Shown here in pieces: positions 7,340-11,987 of a DNA stretch of 11,987 nt. Below the pieces are notes generated by a model that did no database searches, had not been told where the DNA came from, and saw only the letters and a list, made by a program, of their open reading frames with translations. A program made the position numbers and the translations under genes. Source of the DNA: an uncultured Clostridium sp. Its GTDB lineage: Bacteria; Bacillota; Clostridia; TANB77; CAG-508. The stretch spans positions 1-11,987 of the forward strand of contig USFC01000048.1 in the NCBI GenBank assembly GCA_900553865.1, read 5' to 3'. Within the stretch, counting starts at the first letter, position 1, and each line of letters begins with the position of its first letter.

Positions 7340-8233
7340 TTGCAAAAGTTAAATGGAATAATAGTAATAAATAAACCTAAAAATTATACTTCACATGATG
7401 TTGTAGCTAAAGTAAAGAAATTATTAAATATAAAGAAAGTGGGGCATACTGGAACATTAGACCCGAATGCCACAGGAGTATTGCCCTTGCTTTTAAACTC
7501 TGGAACAAAACTTTCAAAATATTTAATAGAACACGATAAAGAGTATGAAGTAACTTTAAAATTAGGGATAAGAACAGATACGTTAGACGGAGAAGGCAAA
7601 GTTCTAGAAAAAAAAGAAGTAGATAGAAAGATGCTAGAAAATACAAAACAAATAGAAAAAGTATTGAATTCATTTACAGGAAAGCAAACACAAGTGCCTC
7701 CAATGTATTCAGCAATAAAAGTAAAAGGGAAAAAACTCTATGAGTATGCAAGAAGAGGGGAAAATGTAGAAGTTCAGCCAAGACAAATAGAAATATATAA
7801 TATAGAATTGCAAAAAGTAGATATTAAAAAGCAAGAAATTGAATTTAAAGTGCAATGCTCAAAAGGCACATATATAAGAACTTTATGTGAAGATATAGCT
7901 ATAAAATTAGGAACAATAGGATACATGAAAGAATTAAATAGAACCAAGGTTGGAAAATTTGGTCTAGAAGAAGCAATAACAATAGAAAAGCTAGAAGAAT
8001 ACATTGAAAATAAAAAATACGAAGATTTAAACATAATAACAATGGAAGAATTGCTTAAAGAAAAGGAAAAAATAGTGTTAAATGAAAAAAACTTAGAAAT
8101 GTTTTTAAATGGAGTAAAAATAAAGATTGAAAATAAAACTGGAATATATAGAATATATAATGAAAATAAGCAATTTATAGGAACGGGAGTAGTGCAAGAA
8201 AATAAGCTAAAAAGAGATGTAATAGAAAATTAA
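7340..8233 (+). CDS. truB: tRNA pseudouridine(55) synthase TruB
   Basis: TruB converts U55 in the T-arm of tRNAs to pseudouridine. The 297-residue protein has the family start NGIIVINKPKNYTSHDVV, the catalytic motif GHTGTLDP with the nucleophile Asp41, the KEYEVTLKLGIRTDTLDGEG segment (about 67-86), QVPPMYSAIKVKGKKLYEYAR (about 116-136) and CSKGTYIRTLCEDI (about 173-186). A variable C-terminal part follows. The start is TTG 7340, with AAGAAGGTG ending about seven bases before it. In many Bacillota ribF and rpsO follow truB; here the next element is a 6S RNA, so the operon ends at truB. Confidence 0.96.
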   Translation: MQKLNGIIVINKPKNYTSHDVVAKVKKLLNIKKVGHTGTLDPNATGVLPLLLNSGTKLSKYLIEHDKEYEVTLKLGIRTDTLDGEGKVLEKKEVDRKMLENTKQIEKVLNSFTGKQTQVPPMYSAIKVKGKKLYEYARRGENVEVQPRQIEIYNIELQKVDIKKQEIEFKVQCSKGTYIRTLCEDIAIKLGTIGYMKELNRTKVGKFGLEEAITIEKLEEYIENKKYEDLNIITMEELLKEKEKIVLNEKNLEMFLNGVKIKIENKTGIYRIYNENKQFIGTGVVQENKLKRDVIEN

Positions 8234-8365
8234 GAATAAAAGTCTAGCATAAAAAATAAAATTTTACAAATAATAAAAAATATAAAATAAGTTATATAAA
8301 GTAAGAAAAATGAAGAAAAAGACGAGTAAATAATGTTAAATGAGCAATTTTAATGAAAAGTAAAA
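8234..8365 (+). other. AT-rich intergenic stretch after truB
   Basis: Almost entirely A/T. No gene and no convincing terminator for truB is visible. CAATTTTA (8345-8352) and TAAAATTG (8361-8368) form an 8-bp inverted repeat that overlaps the -35 of the next promoter. In such AT-rich DNA this may be chance. Confidence 0.5.
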
Positions 8366-8394
8366 TTGAAAAAGAGTAAAACCTGTGATAATAT
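8366..8394 (+). promoter_or_regulatory. Sigma-A promoter of the 6S RNA
   Basis: TTGAAA (8366-8371), a 17-base spacer and TAATAT (8389-8394) preceded by TGA, giving an extended -10. The predicted start near 8401 falls just before the closing stem of the 6S RNA, which supports both calls. Confidence 0.75.
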
Positions 8395-8400
8395 ATGTTT

Positions 8401-8608
8401 ACAAAAGAAATTTAAAAGCATCCCTACCTGGTGCGTATAGATTGAAATTTTATTACCAACAAATAAAAAAAGGGAGTCCGCCTTTGAAAGTGGCGTGTAG
8501 GCTTGCACATCTTTGTGAGAAACCCAGAAGCTTTCAACAAGACACCCACCTGTGTAAACAGGTATAAAAATTTCTTTCAGCTTACGGCCGAGGCGGGGCT
8601 GTTTTTTT
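8401..8608 (+). ncRNA. ssrS: 6S RNA (RNA polymerase-binding regulatory RNA)
   Basis: 6S RNA mimics an open promoter and sequesters the housekeeping RNA polymerase holoenzyme. The 5' end at 8404-8413 (AAAGAAATTT) pairs with 8568-8577 (AAATTTCTTT) as a closing stem. The terminal arm includes GGG 8472-8474 with CCC 8523-8525 and a CGCC...GGCG hairpin (8479-8495). The 3' side has GAGAAACC (8517-8524) and GACACCCACCTG (8541-8552), which parallel conserved 6S positions. The perfect hairpin ACCTGT-gtaa-ACAGGT (8548-8563) matches the small hairpin in the 3' strand of the 6S central bubble. About 175-205 bases fits the family. The small open frames here are G/C-signal-rich accidents. The identification is from memory of the family, not a covariance search. 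Confidence 0.85.
8578..8608 (+). terminator. Rho-independent terminator of the 6S RNA
   Basis: CAGC (8578-8581) pairs with GCTG (8598-8601), extended by G-U pairs, around a G/C-rich interior, followed by seven T (8602-8608). The U-tract is shared with the left arm of the inverted repeat that starts at 8603. Confidence 0.7.
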
Positions 8609-8685
8609 ATTTTCCCAATTAGGGACAGTCCCCAATTGGGAAAAAGTAACAATTGGGGACTGTCCCTAATTGGGAAAATAAAAAA
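8603..8685. repeat. Perfect 36-bp inverted repeat with GGGACAGTCCCC core
   Basis: Bases 8603-8638 are the exact reverse complement of 8650-8685, with an 11-base spacer. Each arm contains the nearly self-complementary core CCCAATTAGGGACAGTCCCC, so each can also fold on its own with AATTGGG. A 33-base piece (8610-8642) recurs exactly at the window end. It resembles REP/MITE-like intergenic elements. It could also act as a terminator; both outer edges are T-runs on their own strand. Confidence 0.85.
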
Positions 8686-8734
8686 GCTTTGCTCAATATT
8701 CCACACAAATTTTAGTACATAAAATTTGGCGGGC

Positions 8735-8800
8735 GAACAAAGACGAGTCATGAAAAGTTTGATAAAATGTCTAAAAATATTAATCATGCCTCTTTTGTTC
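8735..8800. repeat. Imperfect inverted repeat upstream of the surface-protein promoter
   Basis: GAACAAAGACGAGTCATGA (8735-8753) and TCATGCCTCTTTTGTTC (8784-8800) are inverted copies with two bulges and one mismatch, separated by a 30-base AT-rich loop. It ends 22 bases before the -35 at 8823. It may be an operator, a leader relic or another small hairpin element. No known protein site was recognised. Confidence 0.45.
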
Positions 8801-8822
8801 TTTTAAATATTTGGTATAGTAT

Positions 8823-8851
8823 TTGACACAATCATAAACAAATGGTAATAT
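8823..8851 (+). promoter_or_regulatory. Near-consensus sigma-A promoter of the surface-protein cassette
   Basis: TTGACA (8823-8828), a 17-base spacer and TAATAT (8846-8851) with an extended TGG just before the -10. The start is predicted near 8858, giving a ~50-base leader with AAGGAGAA before ATG 8907. Perfect -35 and spacing suggest strong expression. Confidence 0.82.
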
Positions 8852-8906
8852 TATTATGAAAAAGCAAAAATAAAAGGTAAAAACAAAAGAAGGAGAATAG
8901 TAAAAG

Positions 8907-11486
8907 ATGAAAAATATACAAAGAGTAGAAATTCTTGAAAAAATATATAAAAATGAAGTAAATAGCTCAAAAGGAATAACATTAATTGCATTAGTAATAA
9001 CAATTTTACTTTTAATAATTTTTGCAGGAATAAGTGTATTTGTATTGTTTGGTGAAAATGGAATAATAAAAAGAGGAGCTACTGCAAGAGAAGAACATAA
9101 AATTGCAGAATTAAGCGAAAAACTGGAATTAGTAAAAGGAAATGCAATTACGGAAAAAGAAAAAGGAATAATAACTGTAAATGAATATTTAGAACAGGTT
9201 CAAAAACCAAATGAGGTAAATTTTAGTATAGACGAAATAGAAATAATAGATGAAAGAAATGCTTATATAACAATAGCAGATGGATATACTTTTTTAATAG
9301 AACACAGGGAAGATGAAAGCCTAATAATAACATATATGGGAAAGAATAAAGCTCTAAAACCACGAATAGTAAAAGTGAAAATTAGTGATACAGTCAATAG
9401 TATAACAGCAAAAGTTGAGGCACAAAGAGCAGAAAAATATAAATTTTATATAAAAGAAAAAATAGATGGTCAATATGAATTTAAACAAGAAAATAAGAGT
9501 GGAGAATATACCTATTCAAATTTGACTAGTAATAAAGCGTATTATTTAAAAACAGAAGTAATAAATCAAAATGGACAGGTAGAAAGAGAAATAATAAGAA
9601 AAATAGGAGAAATGCCTGTGCTAAACCAAGGTGAGTTAGTTTCAACAACAACTCCTATTGGATGGACAAATGCAAGCAAGACTACAAAAATAGAAATAAA
9701 AACTGATAAAGATTTAACAGGAATAAAACTTCAATATGCAAAATTACCAGAAAATGCAACGACAATAGATTATCAAACAGCAGACTGGCAAGACTATACA
9801 AATTCAGGAATTGTATCAGAGGCAAATGAAACAATAGCAATAAGATTGTGGAATGGAATAAATGAAACAAGTAGAATGGCTATAAAAGTAGAAAAAATAG
9901 ACAAAGAAAAGCCAATGATAACAGAAACTACAGCTGATACAAATACAATAACAATAAAAGCGAAAGATGAAGCAAGTGGAATAATAGGGTATGCAGTAAC
10001 AGAAAATGCTACAAAACCAACAAGTTTTACGTCATGCACAAACCTTAAAAATTTAAATGTAAGTGTAGGAGGAAAGATACAATCAAAGGAATATTATGTT
10101 TGGGTAAAAGATGAAGCAGGAAACATAAGTGAATATAAACAAATAAAAACAGCAACAATAATAACTGCAGTAGGAAATATAACATTTAGTAATGTGTCTT
10201 GGAGTGGTGGAAAAGCAAGTACAGCAATATCAACAACATCTAATTATATGATTAAATATCAAAAAAATAGTGTAAGTGGTTCATGGACTACCATATCAAA
10301 TGGAGAAACAATATCAGGGCTAGTTCATGGGGATAAAATATATGCAAAATTAGAAGATAGGACAGGACAATCTAGTGGAGATTATGCAACGTTTGAAGTA
10401 AAAGATACAATTGCCCCAACGGCAACATTAACTAAAGGCAATGTAACAACAGATAGTATAACAGTAGTAGCTAGTGTAGCAGATAATGAATCTGGAATAA
10501 GTGAAACATATAAATTTTATATAAAAGAAACGGGAAAGGCAGATAGCTCATATGTAGAAAAGCAAAATACATCAAGCTCAACATGTATAGCAACTGGACT
10601 AAATCAAAATACAAGTTATACAATAAAGGTTGAAATAAAAGATATTGCAGGAAATGTAGGAAGTAAAACAATAGAAATAAAAACATTAGCAACATATACA
10701 GTAACTTTAAATAGAGATGAAGGAGTAACAAGTGTTAGTGGAGCAGGAACATATAGTCCAGGAGCAAAGGTAACAATATCAGCAATAGTTTCATCAGATT
10801 ATTCTTGGCAAAAATGGACAGGAGAGGCAGAAGTAACAACACAAAGTTATACATTTACGATGCCAGAAAAAAATATTACATTTACCGCAAATACAATTTC
10901 GAAATATAAAAAATATTCCTTAAAGTATAAATCATATGACTGGGTATGCCCTGACGGTGACGGAAAAAGAGGAACAATGACAATGCAGTATGTAAATATA
11001 TCAGCTGAAAATTCAAAATATTTAACAAGTGTGGAAACTTTAGGAACAGAAGAAGGAAGTATAATGGCAAGTGGTCTAGTATCAGAAACATATACAGATG
11101 TACAAAATGTAGGAAAATCATTAACAGCAACAAAAGCAGGAATTACAGAACATTTGACAAATACAATGACAGAAAATGTAACAATGAATTTTTCATTTCC
11201 AAGGGAAACAGTAGAATGCTCAGCCGAGTTCTCAATATATGGTACATATGAAGAAACTGGAGGAAGTACACAAACATGGTCATATTGGCATGGAAATAGT
11301 GGCGGAGGATGTAATGTATTTACAATAGATAAAGAACAATTGAAAAATATAAGTAAAATATATATAGATAATACAGAAAAAACATTTTCAGAGGACACAG
11401 ATTTTACAATTTATGAAGCAAGCGTAGCAGATAAAAGAAAAGGATTACATACGTATTCTCATACCATAAAAATAATATTTAAGTAA
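8907..11486 (+). CDS. Large prepilin-like surface protein with Ig/FN3-like and InlB-type modules
   Basis: 859 residues. Residues 20-56 read SSKGITLIALV, then a hydrophobic segment to about 48, then GENGIIKRG: the layout of type IV prepilins with a possible cut after Gly23. However, the +5 Glu of true pilins is Ala28. Residues ~57-150 hold a charged helical part and a small domain. About 151-235 look FN3-like. Two related Ig-like modules follow (near 330-415 and 500-595), each with P.I/T...T...I/V..D..SGI and ending KDxAGN. Residues ~595-663 (TVTLNRDEGV... to MPEKNITFTANT) match the divergent InlB/listerial repeat type. Residues 664-859 form an unrecognised domain with Cys in WVCPDGDG, VECSAEF and GGGCNVF. 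A surface-exposed adhesin or pseudopilin-tethered fibre is inferred. It has its own strong promoter and is co-transcribed with the next gene. Confidence 0.82.
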   Translation: MKNIQRVEILEKIYKNEVNSSKGITLIALVITILLLIIFAGISVFVLFGENGIIKRGATAREEHKIAELSEKLELVKGNAITEKEKGIITVNEYLEQVQKPNEVNFSIDEIEIIDERNAYITIADGYTFLIEHREDESLIITYMGKNKALKPRIVKVKISDTVNSITAKVEAQRAEKYKFYIKEKIDGQYEFKQENKSGEYTYSNLTSNKAYYLKTEVINQNGQVEREIIRKIGEMPVLNQGELVSTTTPIGWTNASKTTKIEIKTDKDLTGIKLQYAKLPENATTIDYQTADWQDYTNSGIVSEANETIAIRLWNGINETSRMAIKVEKIDKEKPMITETTADTNTITIKAKDEASGIIGYAVTENATKPTSFTSCTNLKNLNVSVGGKIQSKEYYVWVKDEAGNISEYKQIKTATIITAVGNITFSNVSWSGGKASTAISTTSNYMIKYQKNSVSGSWTTISNGETISGLVHGDKIYAKLEDRTGQSSGDYATFEVKDTIAPTATLTKGNVTTDSITVVASVADNESGISETYKFYIKETGKADSSYVEKQNTSSSTCIATGLNQNTSYTIKVEIKDIAGNVGSKTIEIKTLATYTVTLNRDEGVTSVSGAGTYSPGAKVTISAIVSSDYSWQKWTGEAEVTTQSYTFTMPEKNITFTANTISKYKKYSLKYKSYDWVCPDGDGKRGTMTMQYVNISAENSKYLTSVETLGTEEGSIMASGLVSETYTDVQNVGKSLTATKAGITEHLTNTMTENVTMNFSFPRETVECSAEFSIYGTYEETGGSTQTWSYWHGNSGGGCNVFTIDKEQLKNISKIYIDNTEKTFSEDTDFTIYEASVADKRKGLHTYSHTIKIIFK

Positions 11487-11498
11487 GGGGAAAATCAA

Positions 11499-11951
11499 GT
11501 GAAAAAGAAAGAAAAAATATTAATAATAATATTATTGGGCATAGTATTGATAATGGCAATATTAGCAATAGTGAAAAATCAGAAAGAAAGCCAAAAAAAC
11601 ATAGTAGAAGGAATTAATGAAGAAGAGGAATTTACTAGAATTTTAGAAGATGGTACAAAATTGAATGTAAGTACAAAATTAAACGAAACAAAAATGGTGG
11701 ATAAGCTAAAAATATATAATATTCAATTAACTTCAAAAAATGACCAAACAGTATTTTTAGCAGATGTAGAAAGTAGCGAAGATAAAGAAATAACATTGGT
11801 TGATATAGTATTACTAAATAAAAATGGAAATGAGTTAACAACAATAACAGGACTAATAGGAAAAACAAAGGCTGGTGGCGTGCAACAATTGAATTGTGTT
11901 GTAACATCAGATTATGCAAATGCCTATGATTTTAAGGTAATAGTAAAATAG
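11499..11951 (+). CDS. Small membrane-anchored extracytoplasmic protein
   Basis: 150 residues, starting at GTG 11499 with AAGGGG eight bases upstream, 12 bases after the previous stop. Residues 1-6 are Lys/Glu-rich and ~7-25 a single membrane helix (ILIIILLGIVLIMAILAIV) without a lipobox Cys, so the protein is anchored N-terminally with its body outside. The body has an acidic linker (about 30-45), then ILEDGTKLNVSTKL and IYNIQLTSKNDQTVFLADV, and ends NCVVTSDYANAYDFKVIV. The alternating hydrophobic pattern suggests an Ig-like beta sandwich of the kind that describes ligand-free structural domains. I do not recognise a named family. Its coupling to the prepilin-like gene suggests an accessory, anchor or assembly role for that protein. 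This is inference. Confidence 0.78.
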   Translation: MKKKEKILIIILLGIVLIMAILAIVKNQKESQKNIVEGINEEEEFTRILEDGTKLNVSTKLNETKMVDKLKIYNIQLTSKNDQTVFLADVESSEDKEITLVDIVLLNKNGNELTTITGLIGKTKAGGVQQLNCVVTSDYANAYDFKVIVK

Positions 11952-11954
11952 CAC

Positions 11955-11987
11955 TTTTCCCAATTAGGGACAGTCCCCAATTGGGAA
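11955..11987. repeat. Second copy of the GGGACAGTCCCC repeat element, cut by the window edge
   Basis: These 33 bases are identical to 8610-8642, including the flanking T-run and the start of the spacer. They begin three bases after the stop codon of the preceding gene. The other arm would lie beyond the window if the whole inverted repeat is conserved. Here it may serve as the terminator of the two-gene cassette. Confidence 0.85.

Noticed and set aside
8385..8567. Open frame of 60 codons on the plus strand
   Set aside because: It begins inside the 6S promoter and lies within the structured RNA; its codon use is unlike the real genes here.
8610..8674. CRISPR-like repeat pair
   Set aside because: The two copies are inverted rather than direct, with an 11-base spacer and no array or cas gene.
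8350..8787. Open frame of 145 codons on the minus strand
   Set aside because: It runs antisense across the 6S RNA, its terminator and the perfect inverted repeat, has no ribosome binding site of note, and its protein looks like no family.
8735..8800. LexA/SOS box from the GAAC...GTTC ends
   Set aside because: A Gram-positive SOS box needs GAAC and GTTC about four bases apart; here they are more than 50 apart.
603..11951. Alternative genetic code, since no real gene here ends in TGA
   Set aside because: All genes are full length with TGA read as stop, and Trp is encoded by TGG; lack of TGA stops in few AT-rich genes is unremarkable.

Overview
The window looks like chromosomal DNA from an AT-rich, A-biased Bacillota, most likely an uncultured gut-type Clostridia. 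The reasons are the A-ending codons (AGA, GGA, GCA), purine-rich ribosome binding sites, frequent TTG starts, the Gram-positive gene order rimP-nusA-ylxR-ylxQ-infB-rbfA-nrnA-truB, and surface proteins with a KGITLIALV-type prepilin-like N-terminus. No tRNA, rRNA, CRISPR array, phage structural gene or transposase gene was seen.

Region 1 (3-362) is the 3' end of a gene running in from the left. Its last ~155 bases differ sharply from everything else: A falls from about 47% (61-200) to about 14% (201-360), G+C is about 50%, most codons end in C or T, and the protein ends in a C-type-lectin-like pattern (W..D...FP....PFF..GG......GFR). This is the profile of a diversity-generating retroelement (DGR) variable region. 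No reverse transcriptase or template repeat lies in the window, so the DGR itself must be elsewhere if the reading is right.

Region 2 (about 426-8233) is the conserved translation/transcription operon. It holds a possible promoter and leader hairpin, then rimP (30S maturation), nusA (elongation/termination), ylxR and ylxQ (small RNA-binding proteins), infB (IF2, with an unusual Asn/Arg/Gly-rich linker), rbfA (30S maturation), nrnA (nanoRNA/pAp degradation) and truB (tRNA psi55). Genes overlap or are tightly spaced up to rbfA. The rbfA-nrnA and nrnA-truB gaps each hold a long intergenic hairpin. Five of the eight genes appear to start with TTG.

Region 3 (8234-8906) has no protein gene but is dense in signals: a strong promoter, a 6S RNA, its terminator, a perfect 36-bp inverted repeat that includes the terminator's U-tract, a further imperfect inverted repeat, and a near-consensus promoter for the next gene.

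Region 4 (8907-11951) is a two-gene surface cassette. An 859-residue protein has a prepilin-like N-terminus, Ig/FN3-like modules, an InlB-type repeat and an unrecognised C-terminal domain. It is followed 12 bases later by a 150-residue membrane-anchored protein. The window ends in a 33-base exact copy of the inverted-repeat element found upstream, so the cassette is bracketed by the same repeat. The two surface-protein loci (regions 1 and 4) enclose the essential operon.
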